Below the pieces are notes generated by a model that saw nothing but the letters and a program-made list of their open reading frames with translations, did no database searches and was not told the DNA's origin. From an uncultured Kiloniellaceae bacterium (lineage in GTDB: Bacteria > Pseudomonadota > Alphaproteobacteria > Kiloniellales > Kiloniellaceae), in contig CANLSF010000004.1 of assembly GCA_947493695.1 (NCBI GenBank), forward strand, positions 434,001-498,000: a stretch of DNA of 64,000 bases. Direction: 5' to 3'. Shown in pieces: positions 1-8,359 of the stretch. Made by a program: the position numbers and the translations under genes. The number at the start of each line of letters is the position of its first letter. Position 1 is the first letter of the stretch.

Positions 1-1
1 G

Positions 2-313
2 GCCGAACCCTCACCACTGACCGACCTCGCGGAAATTCGAAAGACCATCCGCGACAGCAAGAAACTCGATATCGATTACCAGGATGCCGATGGGAAGGTC
101 ACAACGCGGATTATCTGGCCGATCGCCGTTGCATACTACGTCGAGGTGGAACTTGTGTGCGCCTGGTGCGAACTGCGCGAAGATTTTCGGCACTTCCGCA
201 TCGATCGTATCCGCCGCCTGGACTTTCTGGAAGATAGCTTTGCCAATTCCGGTCGTCATCTGATTGACGAGTGGATGGCGGCGACCGGAGGCGGACAGCG
301 CCCACTCTCCTGA
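2..313 (+). CDS. WYL-domain transcriptional regulator, C-terminal part (partial)
   Basis: An open frame runs from the left edge to a TGA, giving about 103 residues of a protein whose start lies outside the window. The visible part has the pattern of the C-terminal WYL region of YafY-type HTH regulators: a beta-rich stretch around IDYQDADGKVTTR, then WPIAVAYYVEVELVCAWCELREDFRHFRIDRI in two pieces, ending in an Arg-rich segment (FRIDRIRRLDFL). In this family the WYL region senses a ligand while an N-terminal HTH binds DNA. The HTH is not visible here. The next gene starts 75 nt downstream on the same strand, so the two could be cotranscribed. The assignment rests on pattern recognition of the C-terminal half only. 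Confidence 0.75.
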   Translation, partial: AEPSPLTDLAEIRKTIRDSKKLDIDYQDADGKVTTRIIWPIAVAYYVEVELVCAWCELREDFRHFRIDRIRRLDFLEDSFANSGRHLIDEWMAATGGGQRPLS

Positions 314-388
314 CAGTCTGTTGTCAGGAGGCATCTGCTTCAATGCCTATTGAATAAAGCGAGTTATCAATAGCATTGGAGCCAAAAC

Positions 389-838
389 TTGGAACAGACA
401 CAAATCTTGAAACAGGGTCTCGGAACCACATCGATGCTGATGGAGCCGCATTGGCTCGTTACTTTTCAGGCGCCGGTTGAAGACATAGATCGCATTTTCG
501 AGGAGATCACGCGGCACACTCCGTTGCAGCACGGTAAGACCGACAAGAACGGCTTCCGCACGTCAAGCGGCCAGGAATACTACCGTCCGCGTGAGGGCAC
601 ACCGACAGGTGCTGAAGAGGAAATTCGCAAACGCCCAGCCGTCGACGAGATGTCTTTCTTTATCCCTCAGAATGAAGCGCTTCTGGAAAAGGTCATTGAA
701 GCTATCTACGCCGTCCACAGTTACTACGAGCCCGTCGTCTACCTCCGCGACGTCCTACGCAGCCGCTGCAAAGGACTGGACGATTCACAAAATCCGCACC
801 GCTGGTGGAACAAAGCCGGAGACTGGAAAAAAGACTGA
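389..838 (+). CDS. YqfO/CutA-like (Nif3-associated fold) small protein
   Basis: A 149-residue protein with a TTG start preceded by GGAG at 7 nt spacing; ATG codons at 434 and 440 are alternatives that begin just before the recognisable domain. The segment PHWLVTFQAPVEDIDRIFEE, followed by a Thr/Ser-Gly-rich loop (RTSSGQEYYRPREGTPTG) and a second strand-helix unit (DEMSFFIPQNEALLEKVIEA, IYAVHSYYEPVVYL), resembles the CutA-like sensor domain found as an insert in Nif3/YqgF-type proteins and as a stand-alone YqfO-like protein. No catalytic residues are evident. The C-terminus adds a basic, Trp-containing tail. Its stop is 11 nt from the stop of the convergent gene on the other strand. The function is not known to me. 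Confidence 0.5.
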   Translation: MEQTQILKQGLGTTSMLMEPHWLVTFQAPVEDIDRIFEEITRHTPLQHGKTDKNGFRTSSGQEYYRPREGTPTGAEEEIRKRPAVDEMSFFIPQNEALLEKVIEAIYAVHSYYEPVVYLRDVLRSRCKGLDDSQNPHRWWNKAGDWKKD

Positions 839-849
839 GGGGTTTCAGG

Positions 850-1872
850 TTATTGGAACGGCGGCGCGCGCATCAGGCCGCCGTCGATCCATAGCGCGTT
901 CGGTCCGCGCTCCAGTTCGCTCGGAAGCCCTGCGCCGAAGTGACGGTCATAGGTTTCGCCGTAGTTGCCGACTGTTTCAATAATGCGATAAGCCCAGAGA
1001 GGTTCCAGGCCCAAATGCTTGCCGATGTCACCTTCGAAACCGAGCAGACGCAATATGGCTGGATCCTTGGTGGACGAAGACATCGATGCCAGGTTTTCCG
1101 AAGACACCTGCTTTTCTTCGGCAAGGATCATCGCGAAAACGCCCCAACGAACCAGGTTCAGCCAAGCCCGGTCACTGCTTAAAGTTACCGGTCCCATAAG
1201 GCGTTTGGAGAGTAGTTCGGGAAGGATCTCGAAAGTTTCGGCGCCTTGCTTTTCCAGGCTTCGCAGGTTCGCGAGAGTCAGGCGCCCCGCCGAAAGCGCG
1301 TCACAAGCCCCTTCCCGTAATTGGGTGACCGCCACTTCAAGGGAGACGGTTTTCTCGACGACCATAGTCATCCGGTTTTGCGTTGCGAAAGCCTCTAGAC
1401 GCCCCCTGACCTCGTCATTGCCACTAAAACAATGCTTCCTGCCGTCAAGTTCCAAAGCGTTCGAGATAGCGTCGCTGCGTCGAACCATCAGACCGAGGCT
1501 ATCAACGAAGGCAGCGCCCGCAAAGCTGAACTCGCGCTGCCCGAAGAACGTATCTTCATGCAAAGCCAGCACATCGATCCGGCCATTCTTCAGGTCGGCT
1601 ACCCCCTCGCCCTGGATGACCCGGACAAAGTCGACCTGATCGCCCTTGCCGAAAAGAGCCGCTGACCAGGCCCGGCAAAGATCAACCTCAAAGCCTTTCC
1701 AGTTCCCGTTGTCATCTTTGATCGCAAGACCTTGCTGACCCGCGTGGACCCCACACCTGATCAGCCCGTTGCCTTTGATCGCGTCGAGAGTTTCACCTGC
1801 AGTCGCAGCGAAAGAACCCGCGAGCTGAGCGAGGATTATGACAATTGCTGAATGAAGCGTTGTTCTGGTCAT
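850..1872 (-). CDS. AapJ-like amino-acid-binding protein, second diverged copy
   Basis: A 340-residue periplasmic solute-binding protein with an N-terminal signal peptide (about residues 1-26, ending AATAGE). It follows the AapJ pattern closely: TLDAIKGNGLIRCGVHAGQQGL near the mature N-terminus, GFEVDLCRAWSAALFG, and the terminal block VGNYGETYDRHFG...ERGPNALWIDGGLMRAPP. It differs from the other AapJ of the same cluster exactly where ligand contacts are expected: the block ARNTTWTFSRD is replaced here by ALHEDTFFGQRE (residues 103-114), and the preceding KERF by GEGVAD. The gene is last in the aapJQMP series but sits directly behind a terminator-like hairpin and has no clear Shine-Dalgarno sequence. 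It may bind another ligand, or be poorly expressed. Confidence 0.8.
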   Translation of the reverse strand: MTRTTLHSAIVIILAQLAGSFAATAGETLDAIKGNGLIRCGVHAGQQGLAIKDDNGNWKGFEVDLCRAWSAALFGKGDQVDFVRVIQGEGVADLKNGRIDVLALHEDTFFGQREFSFAGAAFVDSLGLMVRRSDAISNALELDGRKHCFSGNDEVRGRLEAFATQNRMTMVVEKTVSLEVAVTQLREGACDALSAGRLTLANLRSLEKQGAETFEILPELLSKRLMGPVTLSSDRAWLNLVRWGVFAMILAEEKQVSSENLASMSSSTKDPAILRLLGFEGDIGKHLGLEPLWAYRIIETVGNYGETYDRHFGAGLPSELERGPNALWIDGGLMRAPPFQ

Positions 1873-1881
1873 AGACGGAAA

Positions 1882-1909
1882 AAGGGCGCAACCGGATGAT
1901 TGCGCCCTT
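1882..1909 (-). terminator. Intrinsic terminator-like hairpin between aapP and the second aapJ copy
   Basis: A perfect 10-bp stem (AAGGGCGCAA/TTGCGCCCTT) with an 8-nt loop is followed on the minus strand by a run of five T. It starts 10 nt after the aapP stop and ends 9 nt before the ATG of the second binding-protein gene. It therefore fills the space where that gene's ribosome-binding site should be. Confidence 0.75.
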
Positions 1910-1919
1910 ATCGTTCCTC

Positions 1920-2699
1920 TTAGTGAGCCAGGATCTGGCTGAGGAATTGTTGCGTCCTCTCCGACTGCGGATTGTTGAAGAACTCCTCAGGCTCGTTCTG
2001 CTCGATGATCTCACCTCCATCCATGAAGATCACCCGATTGGCGACCTTGCGGGCAAAGCCCATTTCATGGGTCACACAGATCATGGTCATACCGGTTTCA
2101 GCCAGATTGACCATCACCTCCAGCACTTCGGCAATCATCTCTGGATCAAGGGCCGAAGTCGGCTCATCAAACAGCATGATGCGGGGGTTCATGCAGAGCG
2201 AACGCGCAATGGCAACGCGCTGTTGCTGGCCGCCTGAGAGCTGGCCTGGATACTTGTTGGCCTGTTCCGGAATCCGCACTTTGTTCAGGAATTCCATTGC
2301 GATCTCGTCCGCTTCGGCCTTCGGTACCTTTCGGACCCAGATCGGCGCCAGGGTACAGTTTTCGAGAACCGTCAGATGCGGGAAGAGGTTGAAGTGCTGA
2401 AAACACATCCCGACTTCCCGGCGGATCGCATCGATGTTCTTCAGGTTCCCCGTCAGTTCGATATCGTCAACGATGATCTGTCCCTGCTGGTGTTCTTCCA
2501 GCCGGTTGATGCAACGGATCATAGTCGACTTGCCGGAGCCGGAAGGACCGCAGACAACTATACGTTCGCCGCGGCGAACCGTAAGATTGATATCTTTCAG
2601 CACATGGAACTGACCGTACCACTTGTGCATACCAATGATCTGGATGGCGACTTCGTCGGAAACTTCCGGTGCCGTTACGCGCTGAGCAGCGTCAGACAT
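1920..2699 (-). CDS. aapP: General L-amino acid ABC transporter ATP-binding protein
   Basis: A 259-residue ABC ATPase that powers amino-acid uptake through the AapQM channel. It has Walker [12 protein letters not shown], a Q-loop [10 protein letters not shown], the signature LSGGQQQR, Walker [13 protein letters not shown] and the switch histidine in CVTHEMGF. The length is that of the polar amino acid (PAAT) family. I chose the ATG giving MSDAAQR, 11 nt after aapM; the same frame continues upstream into aapM but that extension is not family-like. The gene is third of the three transport-machinery genes (aapQ, aapM, aapP). A strong hairpin follows its stop codon. Confidence 0.93.
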   Translation of the reverse strand: MSDAAQRVTAPEVSDEVAIQIIGMHKWYGQFHVLKDINLTVRRGERIVVCGPSGSGKSTMIRCINRLEEHQQGQIIVDDIELTGNLKNIDAIRREVGMCFQHFNLFPHLTVLENCTLAPIWVRKVPKAEADEIAMEFLNKVRIPEQANKYPGQLSGGQQQRVAIARSLCMNPRIMLFDEPTSALDPEMIAEVLEVMVNLAETGMTMICVTHEMGFARKVANRVIFMDGGEIIEQNEPEEFFNNPQSERTQQFLSQILAH

Positions 2700-2710
2700 T
2701 TTACTTTCTC

Positions 2711-3853
2711 CTATCGCTTGTGACCGGTATGCAGCTTGGCTTCGAGCCAGATGCTGTACCGGGACATGCCGAAACAGAATACCCAATAGATAACCGCCAC
2801 AAAGGCATAAGACTCATGGATGAGCCCGATCCAGTTGGCGTCAGTGACAACGGTTTTGGCGATACCGAGCAGATCGAACAGGCCGATGATCAGCACCAGT
2901 GAGGTGTCCTTGAACAGGCCAATGAAGGTGTTCACGATCCCCGGAATGACAATCCGCAAGGCCTGCGGAAGGATGATGAAGTACATCATTTTCCAGAAAC
3001 CCAGCCCCATTGCAGCCGCCGCTTCATACTGGCCTTTTGGAATTGCCTGCAGCCCCCCTCGGATCACTTCGGCCATGTAAGCCGCAGAGAAGAGCGAAAC
3101 GCCAATTAGACACCGCAAGAGCTTATCGAAGTTCACACCTTCAGGCAGGAACAGCGGCACCATCACAGACGACATAAAGAGGATGGTGATCAGCGGGACG
3201 CCGCGTACAAACTCGATGAAGGTCACGCACATGGCGCGAACGATCGGCATATTGGAGCGCCGGCCAAGGGCCAGGGCGACGCCGATGGGAAGCGAAGCAA
3301 CGATACCCGTCACCCCGATCACCATTGTCAGCAGAAGCCCGCCCCATTGCGGTGTCTCCACAGTCTGCAGCAGAGCGTCCTGCCCGCTTCCGGTTCCGCT
3401 CAACAGGAAGAAACCGGTGATCGGCAGCAAGGCGGTGTTGATGAACAGAAGCTTCCGGAAAGGAATATTGTCAAACAACACCGGCAGCACTGCCAGGATC
3501 AGAACCAGCGCTGTGGCGTAGACACGCCAAAGTTCGTCTGGCGGATAGAAGCCGTAGAGGAACTGGTTAAACCGGACATCGATGAGCGCCCAACAGGCGC
3601 CTGCCGATGCACAGTCCGTCCGCGATGCACCTTCAAAATCGGCATCGATAAATGCCCAGAAGAAAATCGGCGGAATGGCGCTGTACAGGAGATAAAGCGC
3701 CAGAATCGTGAGGATAGAGTTGGGAATGCTGGAGAAAAGATTGGTCTTTAGCCAACCAACAAACCCGACAGTTCCCGGAGGCGGCGGTAGGTCCGGGTGC
3801 TGTCCCGGAGGATAATGCTGCCCTGGGGCGTTACTTGGTGTGACGTCAGTCAT
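2711..3853 (-). CDS. aapM: General L-amino acid ABC transporter permease AapM
   Basis: A 380-residue inner-membrane permease. The N-terminus is Pro-rich and cytoplasmic ([17 protein letters not shown]), followed by hydrophobic segments and the HisM-type EAA region [22 protein letters not shown]. The Cys-containing loop [22 protein letters not shown] followed by YGFYPP, which precedes further membrane segments, is characteristic of AapM/BztC proteins rather than the short HisM type. It pairs with AapQ to form the translocation channel. Spacing is 13 nt to aapQ and 11 nt to aapP, consistent with a single transcript. Confidence 0.92.
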   Translation of the reverse strand: MTDVTPSNAPGQHYPPGQHPDLPPPPGTVGFVGWLKTNLFSSIPNSILTILALYLLYSAIPPIFFWAFIDADFEGASRTDCASAGACWALIDVRFNQFLYGFYPPDELWRVYATALVLILAVLPVLFDNIPFRKLLFINTALLPITGFFLLSGTGSGQDALLQTVETPQWGGLLLTMVIGVTGIVASLPIGVALALGRRSNMPIVRAMCVTFIEFVRGVPLITILFMSSVMVPLFLPEGVNFDKLLRCLIGVSLFSAAYMAEVIRGGLQAIPKGQYEAAAAMGLGFWKMMYFIILPQALRIVIPGIVNTFIGLFKDTSLVLIIGLFDLLGIAKTVVTDANWIGLIHESYAFVAVIYWVFCFGMSRYSIWLEAKLHTGHKR

Positions 3854-3866
3854 TTATCCGCCCCCC

Positions 3867-5051
3867 TTACCGTTCAACCAGCGCAATGCGCTTGTTGTAA
3901 TAGTTCATCATCATCGAGATCAGCAGGCTGATACTCAGGTAAACCAGCATGGTGATCATGATAATCTCGATCGCCTGTCCGGTTTGGTTCAGCGAAGTGC
4001 CACCGAACGTCGAAACCAGATCGGGATACCCGATTGCAATCGCCAGCGAAGAGTTCTTTGTGAGATTGAGATACTGGCTGGTCAAAGGTGGAACAATCAC
4101 CCGCAGTGCCTGCGGCAGGATGATCATACGTGTCGTCCAACTCGGCTTGAGGCCAAGCGAGAAGGCAGCTTCCGTTTGACCGTGGCTCACCGCCTGGATA
4201 CCGGCCCGTACGATCTCGGCGATGAAGGCCGCCGTGTAGACCGTCAGTGCAAACCACAACGCCACGAACTCCGGCCTGAGAACCATGCCGCCCTTAAAGT
4301 TGAAGCCTTTCAGCTCGGCATAATCATATGTCACCGGAAATCCGGTGATTGCAGCCGCCAGCAGCGGTAAACCGAGGATCAGAGCGACCGAAGTCCAGAA
4401 GACTGGAAAGGTCTGACCGGTCGCCTCCTGCCGCTTCTTGGCCATCTTCGACATGATCGGCACGATGATCAGTGCAACGACGAGTGCAACAACGATCAAT
4501 CCGAAGCCGTCACCGGCGATCGGTTCGGGCATATACAGGCCGCGCTTGTTGAGATGGAAGGTTTCGCCAAAGAAAACGATACTCTGTTTCGGATGCGGCA
4601 ATGTAATCAGGACCGCATACCAGAACAGGATCTGCAGCAGCAACGGAATGTTCCGCAGAATTTCGACGTACCAGTAAACCAGCTTGCTTACGAGCCAGTT
4701 TTTCGAAAGCCGCAAGACGCCCATAACAACGCCCAGGATCGTTGCTGCGAATATTCCCGCTATTGCCACTGAAAGCGTATTGAAGAGGCCTACGAAGAAT
4801 ACACGACCGTGGGTGTTGGTTGCCTCATACGGAATGAGCGACATCGCAATGTCGTAGCCTGCTGGCGAATCCAAAAAGCCAAAACCGGTCGAAATGCCTA
4901 GCGCATCAAGGTTCCGAACTGTGTTGGTGCCGATATATATGAAGAATACGACGACCAGAAAGAAAGCCAAAGCCTGGAAGATAATCGCTCTGGTTCGCTG
5001 ATCGTTCAGGAGTGAGCCCCGTTTCGGGCCATCTATAGTTTCTGTAGCCAT
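3867..5051 (-). CDS. aapQ: General L-amino acid ABC transporter permease AapQ
   Basis: A 394-residue inner-membrane permease of the HisM family in its long AapQ/BztB form. Visible features are the first membrane segment IIFQALAFFLVVVFFIYIGTN, the block EILRNIPLLLQILFWYAVL (here split from the following segment), and the C-terminal EAA loop TEAAFSLGLKPSWTTRMIILP followed by LTKNSSLAIAIGYPDLV. It forms the heterodimeric channel with AapM. A 137-nt gap with a strong stem-loop separates it from the upstream binding-protein gene, so it is probably expressed below the level of aapJ. Confidence 0.92.
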   Translation of the reverse strand: MATETIDGPKRGSLLNDQRTRAIIFQALAFFLVVVFFIYIGTNTVRNLDALGISTGFGFLDSPAGYDIAMSLIPYEATNTHGRVFFVGLFNTLSVAIAGIFAATILGVVMGVLRLSKNWLVSKLVYWYVEILRNIPLLLQILFWYAVLITLPHPKQSIVFFGETFHLNKRGLYMPEPIAGDGFGLIVVALVVALIIVPIMSKMAKKRQEATGQTFPVFWTSVALILGLPLLAAAITGFPVTYDYAELKGFNFKGGMVLRPEFVALWFALTVYTAAFIAEIVRAGIQAVSHGQTEAAFSLGLKPSWTTRMIILPQALRVIVPPLTSQYLNLTKNSSLAIAIGYPDLVSTFGGTSLNQTGQAIEIIMITMLVYLSISLLISMMMNYYNKRIALVER

Positions 5052-5128
5052 GCCGTCCCCTGCTGGCTGACCTAATACCCGGGTTCCCTGTTATGAGCCC
5101 AGATATTAGTTTCTGAAAACGCCCTGAA

Positions 5129-5155
5129 GCACGCCAGGCGATTGGCCTGGCGTGC
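5129..5155 (-). promoter_or_regulatory. Intercistronic stem-loop after aapJ
   Basis: A perfect 11-bp inverted repeat (GCACGCCAGGC/GCCTGGCGTGC) with a 5-nt loop lies 33 nt beyond the aapJ stop and upstream of aapQ. On the transcribed minus strand no clear T-run follows, so it looks more like an mRNA-stabilising or partial-attenuation hairpin than a full terminator. On the plus strand it is followed by TTTT. Confidence 0.7.
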
Positions 5156-5188
5156 TTTTCAGATCACTTTAAGCAGTTTTCTCTGCCT

Positions 5189-6205
5189 TTAGCGCATTGG
5201 CGGGGCGTAAAGGATGCCACCATCGGTCCAGAGAGCGTTCAGGCCGCGCTCGAGAGCCAGAGGTGTCGTCGTACCGAGATTACGCTCGAACGACTCTCCA
5301 TAGTTGCCAACCTGTTTGACGATGTTCTTGGCCCAATCAGCCGGCAGACCGAGCTGTGCGCCCATGTCGCCTTCGCCACCCAGAAGACGGAGGATTTCCG
5401 GGTTCTTGGAGGTGGAAGCCATCTCGTCGGCATTTGCAGACGTAACGCCCAGCTCTTCAGCAACGATCATCGCGCCCAGTGTCCAGCGAGCGATATCGCC
5501 CCACTGGTTGTCGCCATGACGTACCAGCGGACCAAGAGGCTCCTTCGAGATAATCTCAGGAAGCAGAATGTGCTCGCTAGGATCGGACATGGTCGAACGC
5601 TGAGCAGCCAGACCGGAAGCATCCGTCGTGTAGACGTCGCAACGCTCTTCCTCGTAAACGCCACGGCCTTCAGCGGAAGTTTCGATAACAACCGATTCGT
5701 AGCTCATGCCGTTTGAGCGGAAGTAGTCAGCCAGGTTCAGCTCAGTGGTCGTACCGGTCTGGATGCAGACCGAAGCGCCGTCGAGTTCCTTGGCACTGGT
5801 CACGCCCAGGCTCTTGCGAACCATGAAGCCCTGACCATCGTAGTAGTTGACGCCGATGAACTCGAAACCAAGATTGACGTCACGCGAGAAGGTCCAGGTG
5901 GTGTTACGCGCCAGGACATCGATTTCACCGGACTGAAGTGCAGTGAAACGCTCCTTGGAGGTCGTTGGCGTGTACTTTACCTTAGCGGCATCGCCAAAAA
6001 TGGCTGCAGCCATTGCACGGCAGAAGTCCACATCAAAACCGGCCCACTGGCCCTGATCGTTAGGTGCCCCGAAACCGGCAAGACCGGTGGTGACGCCGCA
6101 TTGAACGAAGCCCTTGGCTTTGACATCATCGAGAGTTCCCGCTGATGCACCCGTGGACAACGCTGTTACCGCCGCGGCGGCGAAGAGAAACTTTCCAAGC
6201 TTCAT
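5189..6205 (-). CDS. aapJ: General L-amino acid-binding periplasmic protein AapJ
   Basis: A 338-residue periplasmic binding protein with a signal peptide of about 22 residues (MKLGKFLFAAAAVTALSTGA). It carries the AapJ/BztA hallmarks: TLDDVKAKGFVQCGV, GFDVDFCRAMAAAIFGD, SKERFTALQSGEIDVLARNT then TWTFSRDVNLGFEF, and the end block VGNYGESFERNLG. It captures a broad range of amino acids for the AapQMP permease. It is the first gene of the operon, with about 500 nt of intergenic sequence upstream shared with the divergent metC. The full ligand motif is intact, unlike that of the second copy downstream. Confidence 0.93.
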   Translation of the reverse strand: MKLGKFLFAAAAVTALSTGASAGTLDDVKAKGFVQCGVTTGLAGFGAPNDQGQWAGFDVDFCRAMAAAIFGDAAKVKYTPTTSKERFTALQSGEIDVLARNTTWTFSRDVNLGFEFIGVNYYDGQGFMVRKSLGVTSAKELDGASVCIQTGTTTELNLADYFRSNGMSYESVVIETSAEGRGVYEEERCDVYTTDASGLAAQRSTMSDPSEHILLPEIISKEPLGPLVRHGDNQWGDIARWTLGAMIVAEELGVTSANADEMASTSKNPEILRLLGGEGDMGAQLGLPADWAKNIVKQVGNYGESFERNLGTTTPLALERGLNALWTDGGILYAPPMR

Positions 6206-6706
6206 TGGTAGGATCTTCCCTGCTGTTCAATTCAAAAATCTTGTTGTTTTTTGTGTGAGTGTGCTGCTTTCGCGCGGTGTTGTTACTTCATGACCTTCTA
6301 TGGGTCGCCGAGCAACAGCCGCTCACAACCAAACCATGTCCCATCATGGCTAGAAACGCAACAGGGCTAAACCACCGATACGTAAATTGTTACCGGACAA
6401 TGACGGTAAGTTTATGATTTTCATGAAATAAATTACAAAATCCACGCCCACGGGGTTGCAACAACCAGACGTTAAATCCCTGAAAGCGCGAAATTTATCC
6501 TCCTAAAACACGAATATTGAAGAAACGACTTAAGTTAGAGCCCAACAGGGGTCCAACCAGCAGTTGCCTTGCGCCCATTCGACGCAAACCAGAGACTGGC
6601 AAGAGCGCCGCCGTCCTGTCATAACCATAAAAGTCGCCGGTTTCAGACCTATAGGTTTGTTTTTCCTACGACCCGTATTACAGCCCGATTAGACGGATCC
6701 TCAAAT
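6206..6706. promoter_or_regulatory. Divergent control region between aapJ and metC
   Basis: I see no gene in these 501 nt. The central part is AT-rich and holds two dyads: TTACCG-N8-CGGTAA at 6390-6409 and the palindrome TTTCATGAAA at 6419-6428. They lie about 185-220 nt from the aapJ start and are candidate operators. No known riboswitch pattern (SAM-II was considered for metC) is evident. Assignment of exact promoters was not possible by eye. Confidence 0.45.
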
Positions 6707-7903
6707 ATGTCACCTTCATCCCGGAAGCCCGATACCCAGCTTGCTCATCTCGGCCGCGAGCCTAAAAACCAGCACGGTGCCGTTAATCCACCGGTTTATC
6801 ACGCATCTACCATCCTGTTCGAAGACGTGGCGAGCCTACGCGCAGCCAAAGACGTTCGTATGGACAGAAACGCTGTTACTTACGGCCGTGCGGGTACGCC
6901 GACGACAATGGCCCTGCAGGATTCGGTGGCGGCGCTGGAAGGCGGATATGGCGGAATCGCAGTCTCTTCGGGGCTTGCAGCCGTCACAGCGAGCATCATG
7001 GCGCTGGTTCAGGCTGGCGATCACGTTTTGATGACAGACTCCGTCTATGGCCCGGCCCGCGCATTCTGCGATTCCACACTGGCCAGATTCGGTGTCGAAA
7101 CGACTTATTACGATCCTCTGATCGCCGGCGGTATCGCGTCCCTGATCAAAGAGAACACCAAGATAGTTTTTACGGAGTCACCCGGCTCACAGACATTTGA
7201 AGTTCAGGATATTCCGGCAATTGCCGAAGCAGCGCATGCCGCCGGTGCCGCTGTCCTGATGGACAACACCTGGGGAACCCCGCTCTACTGCAAATCCTTT
7301 GAGTTGGGAGTCGACGTGTCGATTCACGCGGGAACCAAGTATATCGTTGGCCATTCCGACGCGATGCTCGGCATGATCGTGACCAACGAAGCCCACTACG
7401 AAAATGTCCGCCGCTGCGTTATGTCGCTCGGGCACAGCGCGGCACCGGATGATGTATTCCTGGGTCTGCGCGGTTTCAGGACTCTGTCCGTTCGTCTGGA
7501 GCGGCATCACAAAACGGGCCTGGCTCTGGCGAGCTGGCTGCAAAACCGTCCAGAAGTGGCCCGGGTCATGCACCCTGCCCTGCCCGACGATCCCGGTCAT
7601 GCGCTTTGGAAACGCGATTTCTCAGGGGCCTGCGGTCTCTTTGGTCTGGTGTTGCATCCGGTCGCGCAGTCAGCGCTCGAAGCGATGCTGGATCATCTGG
7701 AGCTCTACGGCATGGGATACAGCTGGGGTGGCTTCGAAAGCCTGATTATCCCGACCGATCCTGCATCGATTCGCACCGCGACAGAGTGGAACGCACAGGG
7801 ACCGGCGTTGAGAATTCATGCCGGCCTTGAAGATATCGACGACCTGATTGCAGATCTGGAGGCGGGTTTTGAGCGTCTTAACCGCGCCGTGGCAGCAGAA
7901 TAA
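6707..7903 (+). CDS. metC: Cystathionine beta-lyase
   Basis: A 398-residue PLP enzyme of the Cys/Met metabolism (trans-sulfuration) family, which cleaves cystathionine to homocysteine, pyruvate and ammonia in methionine synthesis. Visible features are the N-terminal substrate block TQLAHLGR and NPPVYHASTILFED, the region YGRAGTPTTMALQDSVAALEG in the usual phosphate-binding area, and the PLP lysine K211 in IHAGTKYIVGHSD. The Trp/Gly-rich end GYSWGGFESLI is typical of MetC rather than MetB. The frame is open upstream, but the ATG at MSPSSRK gives the family's normal N-terminus. It is followed closely by hisI. It could also act on cystine or related thioethers. Confidence 0.9.
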   Translation: MSPSSRKPDTQLAHLGREPKNQHGAVNPPVYHASTILFEDVASLRAAKDVRMDRNAVTYGRAGTPTTMALQDSVAALEGGYGGIAVSSGLAAVTASIMALVQAGDHVLMTDSVYGPARAFCDSTLARFGVETTYYDPLIAGGIASLIKENTKIVFTESPGSQTFEVQDIPAIAEAAHAAGAAVLMDNTWGTPLYCKSFELGVDVSIHAGTKYIVGHSDAMLGMIVTNEAHYENVRRCVMSLGHSAAPDDVFLGLRGFRTLSVRLERHHKTGLALASWLQNRPEVARVMHPALPDDPGHALWKRDFSGACGLFGLVLHPVAQSALEAMLDHLELYGMGYSWGGFESLIIPTDPASIRTATEWNAQGPALRIHAGLEDIDDLIADLEAGFERLNRAVAAE

Positions 7904-7948
7904 ACCTCAGCGTTTTATGTGGTGAAAACAGAACCGGACACTCCGAAG

Positions 7949-8359
7949 ATGACAACCAACGCCCCCACTCTTCCAGCATCGCTGGCACAGGAAGTCGCCT
8001 TTGACGACAAAGGCCTGATTGCGGCTATCGCCCAGCAGCACGACAGCGGCGAGATCCTTATGATGGCATGGATGAACCGGGAGTCCCTCGCGGAGACCAT
8101 TGCGACAGGTCAAGTCTGCTATTGGTCGCGCTCGCGTCAGAGCCTTTGGCGAAAAGGCGAAAGTTCGGGGCAGACTCAAAAACTGGTCGAACTGGCGCTC
8201 GACTGTGATGGCGATTGCCTGCTTCTGAAGGTCGACCAGACAGGCGTTGCCTGTCACACAGGTCGTCGGAGCTGTTTCTACCAGGTCTTGTCAGATGACG
8301 GACGTCTGGAAGATCGCTTGCCGGTCTTGAAGGATCCCAAAGATCTGTACGGGAAGTAG
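7949..8359 (+). CDS. hisI: Phosphoribosyl-AMP cyclohydrolase
   Basis: A 136-residue single-domain HisI that opens the adenine ring of phosphoribosyl-AMP in histidine synthesis, without the fused HisE domain seen in enterobacteria. Diagnostic blocks are ILMMAWMNRESL, CYWSRSRQSLWRKGESSG and the metal-binding region LDCDGDCLLLKV followed by GVACHTGRRSCFY. GTG at 7919 is an in-frame alternative start adding ten residues. It is not in a histidine operon here. Its TAG is immediately followed by the ATG of modA, suggesting coupled translation. Confidence 0.93.
   Translation: MTTNAPTLPASLAQEVAFDDKGLIAAIAQQHDSGEILMMAWMNRESLAETIATGQVCYWSRSRQSLWRKGESSGQTQKLVELALDCDGDCLLLKVDQTGVACHTGRRSCFYQVLSDDGRLEDRLPVLKDPKDLYGK

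Noticed and set aside
6541-6706. Possible SAM riboswitch before metC
   Set aside because: I could not find the conserved core or the pseudoknot pairing expected for SAM-II or SAM-I.
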